Assembly (NCBI RefSeq): GCF_026072915.1
Contig: NZ_AP025943.1
Coordinates: 2,666,001 to 2,730,000 of the forward strand
Reading direction: 5' to 3'
Length of the DNA stretch: 64,000 nucleotides
Source: Akkermansia biwaensis
GTDB lineage: Bacteria > Verrucomicrobiota > Verrucomicrobiia > Verrucomicrobiales > Akkermansiaceae
The notes beneath the pieces were generated by a model. It did not search any database. It worked only from the letters and a program-made list of their open reading frames with translations, and was not told where the DNA came from. The position numbers and the translations under genes are program-made. Shown in pieces: positions 35,379 to 44,836 of the stretch. Numbering within the stretch: the first letter of the stretch is position 1; the number at the start of each line of letters is the position of its first letter.

Positions 35379-36389
35379 TCAGCGGCGTTTTTGACGCAGG
35401 AATGTTCTCAAAGGGTTCTTAATGTAAAATTCCAAGAGGCTTTTCATGCTGGGCCGGAAAGATGACTTGAGCAGAAGGCGCGGCAGGGGAAAGTGTGACC
35501 GGCGCAGGAGCCTCCGCAATTGCTGGCCGGGCATGCCTTCCAGCAGTTCCTTCATGTAGGCGCGGTGCATAAGCACGGCTTGAAGGAGGCCTGCGTGAAA
35601 ATCGCGGCTCCGGCGTCCTTTCAGTTTTCCGGGGGTGGAGCCTGCCAGGCTGTCAAGGACATCCAGGGATTCCAGCAATTCCTGAAAAGAAAGCCTTTCC
35701 CACACGGGCCGCGTTTTGCCCGTAACCCCGGCGCCCGACCTGTAATGATAGAGGGGGCGGGCGAGGAAGGCGATGTTATGGCAGCACGACAGATATTCCA
35801 TGATGAATTTCATGTCTTCCCCTATCTTGAGGCCTGGCTGGAAGGCCAGTTGGAATTGTTCAATGATGCTTCTCCTGAATATCTTGTCCCAGACACAGAA
35901 CGTAATATTTCCGGTGACGCGGCTGTCAAGCCCGTGTACGCTGACGCTGTCCGGCCCGGCGGAAAATTTGTCCGGCATGCGCCGTCCCGTTTCCCCCGTG
36001 GCGGTGTGGTGATAAAAACAGCCGCAGACTCCCAGTTCTGCATGAGTGGACTCTATCATCCGGAGCAGGCGTTCCGTCATGTCCGGTTCCGCCCAGTCAT
36101 CCGGATCCAGCATTTGAATATAGGTTCCGCGGGCCAGCTTCAATCCCGTATTCCTGGCGTTGGAGACGCCTCCGTTTTTCTGGTGGACGACCTTGAATCT
36201 AGCGTCCCGGGCTGCGTATCTGTCCAGCATGGCCGGGCTTTCGTCGGAAGAGCCGTCGTCAATGCAGACGGCTTCCCAGTCCTGGAATGTCTGGGACAGC
36301 AGAGAATCCAGGCAGGTCTCCAGATACGGCGCAACGTTATGGACGGGAATGATGATGCTGACGGTTGGGATTGACATGGCCTTATTCAT
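35379..36389 (-). CDS. GT2 family glycosyltransferase (paralogue 1)
   Basis: This 336-residue GT-A enzyme begins TVSIIIPVHNVAPYLETCLDSLLSQ, with nucleotide-binding CIDDGSSDESP, GGVSNARNTGL, and the metal-binding LDPDDW (DXD). It lacks membrane helices and would act at the cytoplasmic membrane face. Its N-terminal third is nearly identical in DNA and protein to the next gene upstream, showing a tandem duplication, while the C-terminal halves differ. The start MNKAMSIP gives an 8-bp overlap with the upstream gene; MSIPTV 12 bp later is an alternative. Confidence 0.9.
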   Translation of the reverse strand: MNKAMSIPTVSIIIPVHNVAPYLETCLDSLLSQTFQDWEAVCIDDGSSDESPAMLDRYAARDARFKVVHQKNGGVSNARNTGLKLARGTYIQMLDPDDWAEPDMTERLLRMIESTHAELGVCGCFYHHTATGETGRRMPDKFSAGPDSVSVHGLDSRVTGNITFCVWDKIFRRSIIEQFQLAFQPGLKIGEDMKFIMEYLSCCHNIAFLARPLYHYRSGAGVTGKTRPVWERLSFQELLESLDVLDSLAGSTPGKLKGRRSRDFHAGLLQAVLMHRAYMKELLEGMPGQQLRRLLRRSHFPLPRLLLKSSFRPSMKSLLEFYIKNPLRTFLRQKRR

Positions 36390-37440
36390 GAATGGAGGCT
36401 GGGGCACGGCGCGCCAAACGGCAGGCGGCCGCCTTTGCTCGGACCAGGAATGCCCTGACCGGCTGCACGGCATAGTGGCGCAGGAGGACGGATGATGTGT
36501 GAACGGGGGAGGATTTCAGGAGCAGGGGCCACCAGGGAAGGCGGGACCGGGAAAGAATGGCGCGGCGCTCCTTCCGCGGCATGCAGTTGATGATGGAGCG
36601 CATGTATTTGCGGTGGCGCAGATTCCAGTAAAGCAGGGCGGACATTCCCTGACGCCTTGCAGCGGCGGAAAAACTGAGAGGAAGGGAGGCGCACAGGGGT
36701 GTCAGTGCATCCAGGGATTGCAGCAGGCCCTGAGGAGTCATTCTTTTCCAGATCGTCTGATGGGAGCCGGTGATGCCCGCTCCGTACCGGTAATGGTAAA
36801 AGGGCCTGTTGATGAAAAGGATGGTCTGGCTGTATCCCAGATATTCCAGAATGAATTTCAGGTCTTCACCTATACCGACCCCTTCCTGGAAGCGCATGCC
36901 CTGTTCCCGGATGATGGAACTGCGGAACAGCTTGTCGCATGCGTAGGAGGTGATGCGGGTCATGGAGCGGAAGCCGAGCGGCTCCTTCCTTTTTTCCGGT
37001 CCAGACGGGGAAAACCACGGCAGGCATGTGCGCGGCTCGGGGCGGTGGAATTCATGAAAGTAGTGGCCGAAAATGACCAGGTCTCCTCCATTTTCCCGGA
37101 TGGAGCCGTATAACTGTTCCAGAGCGTCCGCTTCCAGCCAGTCGTCTGAATCCACCAGAAGAAGGTAAGGCGCGCGGATATGTTCCAGTCCCCGGTTCCT
37201 GGCGTTGGAGACGCCTCCGTTTTGCTGGTGGACGACCTTGAATCTGGGGTCCATGGCCGCGCATTTGTCCAGCAGTGCCGGACTTTCGTCGGAAGAGCCG
37301 TCGTCAATGCAGATGGCCTCCCAGTCCTGGAAGGTCTGGGACAGGAGGGAATCCAGGCATTCCCCAAGATAGGGGCCTGCATTATAAACGGGAATGATGA
37401 TGCTGATGCAGGGGCATTCCGGCGGCTGGGACTGAAACAT
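36382..37440 (-). CDS. GT2 family glycosyltransferase (paralogue 2)
   Basis: The 352-residue product is the duplicate partner of the gene that follows it. The GT-A core reads ISIIIPVYNAGPYLGECLDSLLSQ, CIDDGSSDESP, GGVSNARNRGLEHI, and the DXD site in LLVDSDDWLE. The acceptor-side half (from about residue 110) diverges from its paralogue, which suggests that the two add different linkages after duplication. It is 123 bp downstream of a frameshifted acyltransferase gene. Confidence 0.9.
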   Translation of the reverse strand: MFQSQPPECPCISIIIPVYNAGPYLGECLDSLLSQTFQDWEAICIDDGSSDESPALLDKCAAMDPRFKVVHQQNGGVSNARNRGLEHIRAPYLLLVDSDDWLEADALEQLYGSIRENGGDLVIFGHYFHEFHRPEPRTCLPWFSPSGPEKRKEPLGFRSMTRITSYACDKLFRSSIIREQGMRFQEGVGIGEDLKFILEYLGYSQTILFINRPFYHYRYGAGITGSHQTIWKRMTPQGLLQSLDALTPLCASLPLSFSAAARRQGMSALLYWNLRHRKYMRSIINCMPRKERRAILSRSRLPWWPLLLKSSPVHTSSVLLRHYAVQPVRAFLVRAKAAACRLARRAPASIHE

Positions 37441-37563
37441 GGTATTGAGATTGAACGGCAGGGAATGGAGGAATGAATAATGGGGACTTTTCCCCTTGTC
37501 ACGGCTGAATGTTCAATGCCGGGAGACAGGGATGGGAACATGGAGTCGTGGGGGCCGGACTTT

Positions 37564-38596
37564 TCATATGCCTACGATGTACTTGCTTTTCGGAAGGAAA
37601 GTCAACAGTTTGATGGAAATGTAGCAGCAAAGATAGGTAATGACGGCCATCAGCGGGATGGCTGCATAAGGCGGAAGCGCCAGGGAGGATATTAGCGGCT
37701 GGGTAATGAAATGGATAATGAGGATGTGGGAAAGATAAATGCCGAAGGAATGTTTGGACAGTTCCGTAAACACGGGCTGAACGCGGGTGATGAACCTGGA
37801 AGCGTACTGGATGATGGTGAATATGGTGTAAACGTACACAATGGAGATGAAGCAGAGGTTGTCGTAAATGAAACCGGCCGGAAGAATGTGCAAGAAAGAC
37901 CTGAGCACGAAGAGAAGGGCGCTGAATAAAAGGACGGCTGCACAGCATGTCAAAAACCTGCTTCTGCTGACGGACGTCTGGTAGCGCTTCAGATAGGTAC
38001 CCAATACCATGTAGCCCAGAAAACCGCCGAAGCTGTTGAGAACAAAATAGTGACTGCCCTGGGAGTTGTAGAATCCGGGCGAAATGAGGTTGAGCAGGGG
38101 AAGAAAGGAAATGAACGTCCAAATAACCCAGATAGAACCTCATGGACGCTCTGTTGTCATCAAGGATCCATTTGGAGATGATGGGCGCGAACAGGTAGAG
38201 GCCGCAAATGACGTACATGAACCAGAATACGTCCAGTACCGGCGTAAATGGCAGCGCAAGCAGGGATTCGACGGCGGTTCTGTCTTTCGGACCGAGTCCG
38301 GCTGCGAGATAAATCAGTGACCAGATAAGAAGGGGAAACAGAACCTTGGAAAATCTTTTTTTGAAGAATTCCTTGTCGGGTATCCTGACGGGCAGAAGAA
38401 TAGCACCCGATATGGTCATGAAAAGTTCGGAAGAAGGTGAGGACATCAATCCGAACAGGGAAGGCCATATTCCTGCCTGGGTCAGGCCCTCCGGGGACAT
38501 GCCCGCCGCATATTCCGGATGGGAGTGGCCGAGGATGACGAGGAAGCTGGCGCAAAACCTGATGTTGTCCAGATAAAAAACGCGTTTCGTACTCAT
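37564..38596 (-). pseudogene. Frameshifted acyltransferase-3 family gene
   Basis: Two reading frames together encode one acyltransferase-3 membrane protein of about 343 residues. The first part (MSTKRVFYLDNIRFCASFLVILGHSH, with later hydrophobic helices to DDNRASMRFYL) lies upstream of about 38131. The second (VIWTFISFLPLLNLISPG through FTELSKHSFGIYLSHILII to KSKYIVGI) lies in another frame after it. One extra base near 38131 explains the shift; the first frame instead runs on into an unrelated His- and Pro-rich tail. The family O-acylates sugars or builds polymer repeat units. It may be inactive here, be phase variable, or reflect a sequencing error. Confidence 0.8.
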
Positions 38597-38604
38597 GAGG
38601 GAGG

Positions 38605-39507
38605 TCAGTCGAGAACCAGATCGTATTCCGTTTTCAGGAATGTTTTCATTTTTCCGGGGTCTTCCCCGCAGGCTTTTTTGATTTCCATGACCTTGGCGTC
38701 CACCAGGGTCCGGTACCACCAGCATTGCAGGAAATGCCACAGAAATCCTTCCTTTCCGTCAAGAAAGCCGAAGCGCAGGATGTAGCGGTAGCAGAAGTAG
38801 GCGAATCCGCGCCAGAAAAGGGGAAGCCGGGCGTACGTGCGTTTCATGGCCCGTTTTTTCAGCGTTTGCCCGCTCAGGGAACCGCATTGCTCTTTGGGCG
38901 AACTCAGGCCGTATTCCTGATCCAGCAATTGTGCGGCTTCCCGGATGGCGTAGCCGACGTGCTTCTGGGTCCACCAGCTCAGGTTGTTCAGGTTGTCATC
39001 CACGAAGTTGGCGTTCAGGTCCCATACGCGGCCTTTCAGAACCACCATGTGCTCGTCCATGGCGCGCACCTCGCACCTGGCTTTTCCTTTCCGGAAAATG
39101 CGGACCAGGCGGACGGGCGGCGTGCCGTGCCGGATGGGACGGCCCAGGAAATAACGGGAAAGGTCCAGAGAGAGTGCGGAGACATCCTCCTCCATGGAGG
39201 GAAGCATGCGCTCCAAATGGATTTTGGTGTCCGGCGGGAGGTATTCGTCCGCGTCCAGCCTCAGAATCCATTCCGTCCGGATCTGCAAATGATCAAGAGC
39301 CCAGTTCAGTTGCGCAGCCTGTGTGCCGGGCCATTCATGGTGGATGACATGCACGCGGTCATAGGAGGAACAGATGCGGACGGTTTCATCCGTGGAAAAA
39401 CAGTCGATGACGAAAACCTCCCGTACGAGCGGAAGGATGTTTTCCAAACAGCGGCGGATATGCACCTGTTCGTTCCTGGTCAGGATGATGGCGGAGAGAT
39501 CAATCAT
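38605..39507 (-). CDS. GT2 family glycosyltransferase (WaaE/KdtX-like)
   Basis: This 300-residue GT-A enzyme starts IDLSAIILTRNEQVHIRRCLE, with FVIDCFSTDET, and the metal site RLDADEYL. The later WWTQKHVGYAIREAAQ and LPLFWRGFAYFCYRYI segments are typical of the short, single-domain branch that includes WaaE-like lipopolysaccharide core glucosyltransferases. It overlaps the acetyltransferase gene by 8 bp and precedes the frameshifted acyltransferase. Confidence 0.9.
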   Translation of the reverse strand: MIDLSAIILTRNEQVHIRRCLENILPLVREVFVIDCFSTDETVRICSSYDRVHVIHHEWPGTQAAQLNWALDHLQIRTEWILRLDADEYLPPDTKIHLERMLPSMEEDVSALSLDLSRYFLGRPIRHGTPPVRLVRIFRKGKARCEVRAMDEHMVVLKGRVWDLNANFVDDNLNNLSWWTQKHVGYAIREAAQLLDQEYGLSSPKEQCGSLSGQTLKKRAMKRTYARLPLFWRGFAYFCYRYILRFGFLDGKEGFLWHFLQCWWYRTLVDAKVMEIKKACGEDPGKMKTFLKTEYDLVLD

Positions 39508-40057
39508 GGAGAGAACGATTTTTTATGAAGCGGGCCGGGTTGCCGCCCACGATTGTCCACGGGGCGACGTCGCGGAAAACGGCAGCCCTGGCGCCGACGA
39601 CAGCTCCCTGTCCGATGCGGACTCCCATGCCGACAAAGGCGTCTGCGGCAATCCATGCCTGGTCTTCAATGAAAACGGGCGCCGTGACAAGAGGGTGCCG
39701 GGGGTGGGTAACGTCGTGGGAAGCCGTGCAGATGTAGGATTTTTGAGAGACGGTGGTATGGGAGCCGACCACGACCTTGTCGACGTTGTAGCAGTCGACG
39801 TCTCCGGCCAGACAGCTGAATTCCCCCATTTCTAGATTCCAGGGAGCCCAGATGCGCACGGATGCATGGACTACCGCCCCTTTTCCCATTTTTGCGCCGA
39901 AAAAGCGTAAAACCAGGCGGCGCCACGGCATCAGGATGCCGGGAAAGAAAGGCCGGAAGAAAAACAGGCAGGCACAGCGCCAGAGCAGCCGCTGCATTTT
40001 GTTTTTCAGTCCCAGTTTATTTTGGTATTTGGAGAGGTCCACTTGCTGAGTATTCAT
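39500..40057 (-). CDS. WcaF-like sugar O-acetyltransferase
   Basis: The 185-residue product has the left-handed beta-helix hexapeptide repeats of acyl transferases (VVHASVRIWAPWNLEMG, GSHTTVSQKSYI, DAFVGMGVRIGQGAVVGARAAV). The YICTASHDVTHP segment carries the catalytic His, and the tail WTIVGGNPARFIKNR is standard. It resembles colanic-acid acetyltransferase WcaF and probably transfers acetyl from acetyl-CoA to a sugar of the repeat unit. It overlaps both neighbours (4 bp and 8 bp). Confidence 0.9.
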   Translation of the reverse strand: MNTQQVDLSKYQNKLGLKNKMQRLLWRCACLFFFRPFFPGILMPWRRLVLRFFGAKMGKGAVVHASVRIWAPWNLEMGEFSCLAGDVDCYNVDKVVVGSHTTVSQKSYICTASHDVTHPRHPLVTAPVFIEDQAWIAADAFVGMGVRIGQGAVVGARAAVFRDVAPWTIVGGNPARFIKNRSLHD

Positions 40058-41202
40058 GACTGGTAATAGAGAAAATCCGGCTGGTCCGGCCGCTGGCGCA
40101 GGAGGTATTCGTAAAGAAGGGTCATGTTTTTTGCCACGCGGGGAGCCGTGTATTGGTCAAGCACGAGCCGTCTTCCGGCGTCTCCCATGTTTTTCAGGTC
40201 CTCCCCGCTGAGCGCTGCCGCTTCCTCAATTGTCTGCGCCAGTGTGTCCGTATCGTTGGGCCTCCACCAGCCGCAGTTGTGCAGGGACAGGTCTTCCCAT
40301 GGCGTCCCGTGGGAGGCCATGACGGGAGTCCCCGCCAGCAGGGACTCCGGAACGGACATCCCGAAGTTTTCCGATTCGCTGGGGACGAACAGGGCTGTCA
40401 GGGAGGCAAGCGCCTCAAATTTGGCACGTCCTGTCAAAAACCCGGTAAAACGTACGTTCTCCAGGTGCAAGGTGCGGGCGAGATCACGCAGGTAGGAGAC
40501 GTATTCGGCAGGACCGTCCCCCACAAGCACCAGTTCTCCGTCCTGCGCGGCCTTTCCGGCAACGCTCCATGCACGGATCAGGCGGTCAATATTCTTAATG
40601 GGGTGGAAGCGGCCCAGGAAGCCGATTCTGAAACGGTCATTGGGGCGGTTCAGCTCCTCTAGAAAACCGGGGACGGCCACGGGATTGGGAATGACGGCCA
40701 TGGGGTTGAGAAGCCCGAGGGCGCGGCAATGTTTCATTTCCCGGAGGCATGTCACGTGGATGCAGTCGGCCCGCTCCAGGTCCCGGCGGTGCCCCAGGTT
40801 CAGCATCAGGCGTTTTTTCCACCTGCTGCGCAGAAGGGCTTCCGGATAAAGCATGCCATGCGGGGAAATGACGCAAGGCTTTCCTTTGGCGCGGGCGATG
40901 GCCGCCGTGGCATGGTTGACGTCCTGCCACAGTCCGTTGGTATGGTAGAGGTCGTACTCCGTTTCCCCATGCAGAAAGCCGCGCATGCCGCGGGAAAGGG
41001 ACAGGGGGGAAACGGCATCGTTCGGAAGGGCGTGGATGAAGGAATCCTGCCCGATCATTACGTCTGACGCGTCGGCGGGGGACAGCGTGAGGATGTCCGT
41101 GCGGCAACCGTTTCCGTTCAGGGCCTTCACCAGATCGTAGGTGCAGGTGCTTGTCCCTCCGGAACGGGTGTTGAGTGATGCAATGGTATGGAGAATGTTC
41201 AT
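40054..41202 (-). CDS. GT4 family glycosyltransferase
   Basis: This 382-residue GT-B enzyme starts MNILHTIASLNTRSGGTSTCTYDL, the pattern of donor-side loops in GT4 proteins, and has the EX7E-like site ENFGMSVPESLLAGTPVMA. Retaining transferases of this family use nucleotide sugars such as UDP-GlcNAc or GDP-mannose. I chose the ATG at 41202; a 30-codon in-frame extension upstream is rich in Arg and Lys and overlaps the neighbour. Confidence 0.9.
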   Translation of the reverse strand: MNILHTIASLNTRSGGTSTCTYDLVKALNGNGCRTDILTLSPADASDVMIGQDSFIHALPNDAVSPLSLSRGMRGFLHGETEYDLYHTNGLWQDVNHATAAIARAKGKPCVISPHGMLYPEALLRSRWKKRLMLNLGHRRDLERADCIHVTCLREMKHCRALGLLNPMAVIPNPVAVPGFLEELNRPNDRFRIGFLGRFHPIKNIDRLIRAWSVAGKAAQDGELVLVGDGPAEYVSYLRDLARTLHLENVRFTGFLTGRAKFEALASLTALFVPSESENFGMSVPESLLAGTPVMASHGTPWEDLSLHNCGWWRPNDTDTLAQTIEEAAALSGEDLKNMGDAGRRLVLDQYTAPRVAKNMTLLYEYLLRQRPDQPDFLYYQS

Positions 41203-41212
41203 GTTCCGTCTT

Positions 41213-42340
41213 TCAGTTCTCTGCCTTTTCCATCCACGGCGCTTCCGGCCGCTTTTCCCTTTCTCCGCGCAGGAAGCCGCAGATCTGTTCAAAATAGCGT
41301 GAGGCGGCCTCTCCGGAAATATGGTCCATGCTCCATTCGGAAATGGAGCGGCGCGTTTCAGGGGAGATTTTCCCTACGGCAATCCAGTGCCGGAGAGCTT
41401 CCCTCATGTTTTCACGGCTGGCGGCGGGGAAGGAGGCTCCCCGGACGCAGCCGTCCAGCAGGACGGAAGCTCCACAGGCGTCGGAACATAGAACCCGCAT
41501 GCCGTTTTGCAGAGCTTCGTTCACGACGGTGCCCCAGCCGTCATATAAACTGGGCAGGACGAGGAGGTCGCCGGTCCGCATCCGTTCCTGAACCTCCCGG
41601 TTTGTTTTTACGCCAAGGAAATGGAATTGGGCGCAGGCAGAGGCGCGCCGCTTCACTTCCGTTTCCAAAGGCCCTCTGCCGATGATGTCCAGGCGGGAAA
41701 AACCGTCCCGGAGCGGCATAAGTTCCTCCAGCAGGGGAAGAATCCTCTTGTTGCCGTCCAGCCTGCCGACAAAAAGGAGGCGGGGGAGGCCGCTGCCGTC
41801 TTCTTCATCATTCCGTTTTTCCCCGGATGAGGCGTCATCCGGGGGGACATCAGTAAAATATCCCCAGTCAAAAATGATTCCGGGGGAGAAGAAGGCCCGT
41901 TCATAGCAGATTTTTCCCCGGGAACCGGTGGTCAGGATGGCCCGGATGCTTTTTCCGTAACGCAGGCGGTGAACGGTGTATTTCACCCGCCGCAGGAATC
42001 CCTTCCAGCCGCGCCATTCATAGGGTTCCAGATAAAGAAGGGGGCGTATTCCCTGCGTGCAGGCCAGGCGGAAGGCGCGGTAAACCATGGGAAAAGCGTC
42101 TATTCCGGAAAAGCAGTGCAGGGAATCGCGGTATTTTTCAAGAAGACGGTTGATTTGCGCGGTGCCAGGTTCTGTGACAGTTCGCACGGCCCCCATGTCC
42201 GGGAGGTCCCAGCCTTCTTCCGCGCGCTCCCTGGTGAGAGGCTGTTCCGCGACGAGGATTACCTCATGGCGCTTCGCCAGCGCTTTCAGAAAGGCTGCCT
42301 GGTGGAGGCTGATGATGTTTTGCCAGAAAATGAATGTCAT
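41213..42340 (-). CDS. GT4 family glycosyltransferase
   Basis: The 375-residue product starts MTFIFWQNIISLHQAAFLKALA and has a GT-B C-terminal half: RLLFVGRLDGNKRI, LDIIGRGPLETEV, and the donor site DGWGTVVNEALQNGMRVLCSD. The start overlaps the end of the polymerase gene by 4 bp (ATGA). Its sugar specificity cannot be read. Confidence 0.9.
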   Translation of the reverse strand: MTFIFWQNIISLHQAAFLKALAKRHEVILVAEQPLTRERAEEGWDLPDMGAVRTVTEPGTAQINRLLEKYRDSLHCFSGIDAFPMVYRAFRLACTQGIRPLLYLEPYEWRGWKGFLRRVKYTVHRLRYGKSIRAILTTGSRGKICYERAFFSPGIIFDWGYFTDVPPDDASSGEKRNDEEDGSGLPRLLFVGRLDGNKRILPLLEELMPLRDGFSRLDIIGRGPLETEVKRRASACAQFHFLGVKTNREVQERMRTGDLLVLPSLYDGWGTVVNEALQNGMRVLCSDACGASVLLDGCVRGASFPAASRENMREALRHWIAVGKISPETRRSISEWSMDHISGEAASRYFEQICGFLRGEREKRPEAPWMEKAEN

Positions 42341-43563
42341 GGTATTTCCAGAGGGTGCGTGTGAATCTGGTGGCGGTAGGCGGCTGCGGCTCCCAGGGAG
42401 CACCAGAAAACGGCTCCCAGGGACGCACCGGCGGCAAAGGCATAACCTTCCGTTACCATATGCAGGGAAAAGAAGACGAGGGTGGCCTGGGCCGGAGAGA
42501 CAGGAGCGCCATACCGTCGCGGAAAAGGCCTTTTCAGGATATTGGTCAGGAGAATGTACATGAAGGGCAGGCCTCCCAACAGTCCTGTCATGGCGAAGAT
42601 GGCTCCGTAGGAGGTGCCTGGTTCAATGACCCCCGTACGCAGGGAAACGGCATAGGAAACAATGCGCTGGGAGGCGAATCCGACTCCGTAAACGGGGGAG
42701 TCCAGAAATTCACGTTTTCTGTCGTTCCATAAAATTTCCCGGGAGGAAAAGGTTCCGCCCGATTTTTCATTGGCCTCCTGCTTGGAGATCATGCCGGAGG
42801 CAAAATGCCCCATGAGCGGATAGGCGGCTCCCGATACAAGAAGCAGGCAGACGCCTGTTTTCAGCAACTGATGCGGCTTGTCCTTCAGGAACATGAAGAA
42901 TAGATAGCCCGAAGCGGCGGCCGTGGCCAGGAAGGCGCCCCGTGAGGCGGAAAGAAGAACGGAACACAGGCAGGCCAACATCATGAACAACCTGGGAAGT
43001 GACAAGGTTCCGTAAGTCATCATCTCCTTCAGCGTCCGGTACAGCAGATGAATGAAGCCGACGCCGGCCATGGGGCCCAGAAGCATGGACTGGACGGTCA
43101 GACCGCCGAAAAGCCCCGCAGTACCGGGAGAGGCCTTGTAAAAGGTGGTCATGTAGTTGATGCCTGCAAAGTAACAGAAAAAGGAGGCTACGCCGATGAA
43201 AACGCTCAGGCGCATGACCCATTCATAAAGCCGGATGCGGAATTCCTCCAATGTTGGGGAAGACAGCAGAGGACTCAGGACGATGAAGACGAGCAGGCTG
43301 TAGCATAGTCTCACCCAGGGTTGGAAAATGGGGAGCGGATTGGCCAGGATGATGCTTGCCGCGCAGGCTAGGACAAGGAAGGCCATGGGCAGGCTGATAC
43401 GAAGGTTTCTCGTCAGCAGCACGACGGCTGTTCCCGCCGCGAAGGCAAGCGGATAAAGAGGGGACAAGGCGGCCAGGGGCCCCAGAATGGGTGAGGCCAT
43501 GGCAATCATGAACGCAAAGGCCCAGGCGCCGTGGTTCCTGATATATTGCAGAATTTTTTTCAT
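42337..43563 (-). CDS. wzy: O-antigen ligase/Wzy-type polymerase
   Basis: The 408-residue membrane protein has about 10-12 hydrophobic segments and the Wzy/WaaL (O-antigen ligase family) layout. A large periplasmic loop holds LLSASRGAFLAT and the segment SSREILWNDRKREFLDSPVYGVGF, where Arg residues act on the lipid-linked donor. In a cluster with Wzx, Wza and Wzc the polymerase role is the most likely. Wzy sequences are poorly conserved, so the assignment rests on layout and context. It overlaps both neighbours by 4 bp. Confidence 0.8.
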   Translation of the reverse strand: MKKILQYIRNHGAWAFAFMIAMASPILGPLAALSPLYPLAFAAGTAVVLLTRNLRISLPMAFLVLACAASIILANPLPIFQPWVRLCYSLLVFIVLSPLLSSPTLEEFRIRLYEWVMRLSVFIGVASFFCYFAGINYMTTFYKASPGTAGLFGGLTVQSMLLGPMAGVGFIHLLYRTLKEMMTYGTLSLPRLFMMLACLCSVLLSASRGAFLATAAASGYLFFMFLKDKPHQLLKTGVCLLLVSGAAYPLMGHFASGMISKQEANEKSGGTFSSREILWNDRKREFLDSPVYGVGFASQRIVSYAVSLRTGVIEPGTSYGAIFAMTGLLGGLPFMYILLTNILKRPFPRRYGAPVSPAQATLVFFSLHMVTEGYAFAAGASLGAVFWCSLGAAAAYRHQIHTHPLEIP

Positions 43564-44822
43564 GGGCCGGTTTGTCCTCCGTTTCCGTTTTCCGTTCGTT
43601 CGCTTCCTGCCGGGTCGATCTGGTCCAGAAAACGGGTGATCAGGATGTTGATGTCATATTCATGGCAGACGCTCTGCGGATAGCGTTCCTTGTCAAACCG
43701 GCTGATGAGTGCGGCCAGGCCGTCATGGTCACGGGGTGCGAACAGCCATTTGTCTTTGTCTTCCGGGGGAATGTATTCCGCTCCCCCCTGACCGCAGCAT
43801 GTCATGAAGGGAACGCCGCAGGCGTGCGCCTCCAACAGAACGCAGCCGAAGCCCTCAAAGAAGGAAGGCAGCACGAAGAGGTCCAGGGAATGGTAAAAGG
43901 CGGCCAGTTCGGTGTGAGGAATTTCCGTCTGAAAAGTAATGCTGCTTTCCAGGCGGTGCTCCCGCACATAGGCGCGGCATTCTTCCAGGGTGGGGCCGGT
44001 TCCGATGAATTTCAGTAAAATGCCGGAGCCCTGTTCCCGCGCGAGAAGTTGTTCCACCGCCTTGACCAGGGTGATCTGGTCCTTGAGGTCCACGAAATTC
44101 CCCACACAACCTATCGTCAGCTTTTCGTTCTTCCGCTGGCGGGGTGAGGGATGAAATTGGCCGGTGTCCACCCCATTGTACAGGATGAGCGATTTTTTGG
44201 GAGTGATGGGAGGCAGGTTCTGCACCAGGGACAGGCTGTTACGGTAGGATTCGAAATAGTCTTGGGGGTTGACGGCCGGGAATTCAAGAAGATGGCGCTC
44301 CACGAATTTGCTGATGGAAACGTGGCAGTCCATTCTGTTGAAAAGTCTGATGTTCTTCTTCGCCCGGTAGCGCGCATTGAAGGCGCAGGAGGCAAATTTG
44401 CCGTTTCTGATGGTGTAGGGATCACCGTCATGATGCTGGACCAGTGCCACGGTCTGTGGAGAGGCGGCTTTCAGGGAAAGTGCGCACGCCGCAAATACGG
44501 AGGTGTGGGCGTGCGCCACGGCGATATGGTCCGGGGAAAAACCGGCGCGCCGGAAAGCTTTCAGGAACAGGGCTGAGTTGATCCCGTTAGTCAGGCCGTT
44601 CAGGATCAGGGAAGGCATTTGGAGGAAAGGGAAAAGGCGCACCGTGATACCTTTATAATCATAGGAGGTGCGGCGGTCGAAGGGGGAGGCCGGCTTGAAA
44701 ACGAGCACGTCCCGGTAGCGCCCCGTCTTTTTGATGGCCCGTACCTGGTCATAAATGAAGGGCCCCCGGAATGACGATTCCGTGGGAAAAAAGGGAGTGA
44801 TGACAAGGTAATACGGCTTCAT
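43560..44822 (-). CDS. GT4 family glycosyltransferase
   Basis: This 420-residue GT-B enzyme opens YYLVITPFFPTESSFRGPFI. The C-terminal domain has LTIGCVGNFVDLKDQITLVK, LKFIGTGPTLEECR, and the donor site EGFGCVLLEAHACGVPFMT. The C-terminus is short and polar. It is one of five GT4 enzymes of the operon and precedes the polymerase gene with a 4-bp overlap. Confidence 0.9.
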   Translation of the reverse strand: MKPYYLVITPFFPTESSFRGPFIYDQVRAIKKTGRYRDVLVFKPASPFDRRTSYDYKGITVRLFPFLQMPSLILNGLTNGINSALFLKAFRRAGFSPDHIAVAHAHTSVFAACALSLKAASPQTVALVQHHDGDPYTIRNGKFASCAFNARYRAKKNIRLFNRMDCHVSISKFVERHLLEFPAVNPQDYFESYRNSLSLVQNLPPITPKKSLILYNGVDTGQFHPSPRQRKNEKLTIGCVGNFVDLKDQITLVKAVEQLLAREQGSGILLKFIGTGPTLEECRAYVREHRLESSITFQTEIPHTELAAFYHSLDLFVLPSFFEGFGCVLLEAHACGVPFMTCCGQGGAEYIPPEDKDKWLFAPRDHDGLAALISRFDKERYPQSVCHEYDINILITRFLDQIDPAGSERTENGNGGQTGP

Positions 44823-44836
44823 GGAATGCAGCTCCG

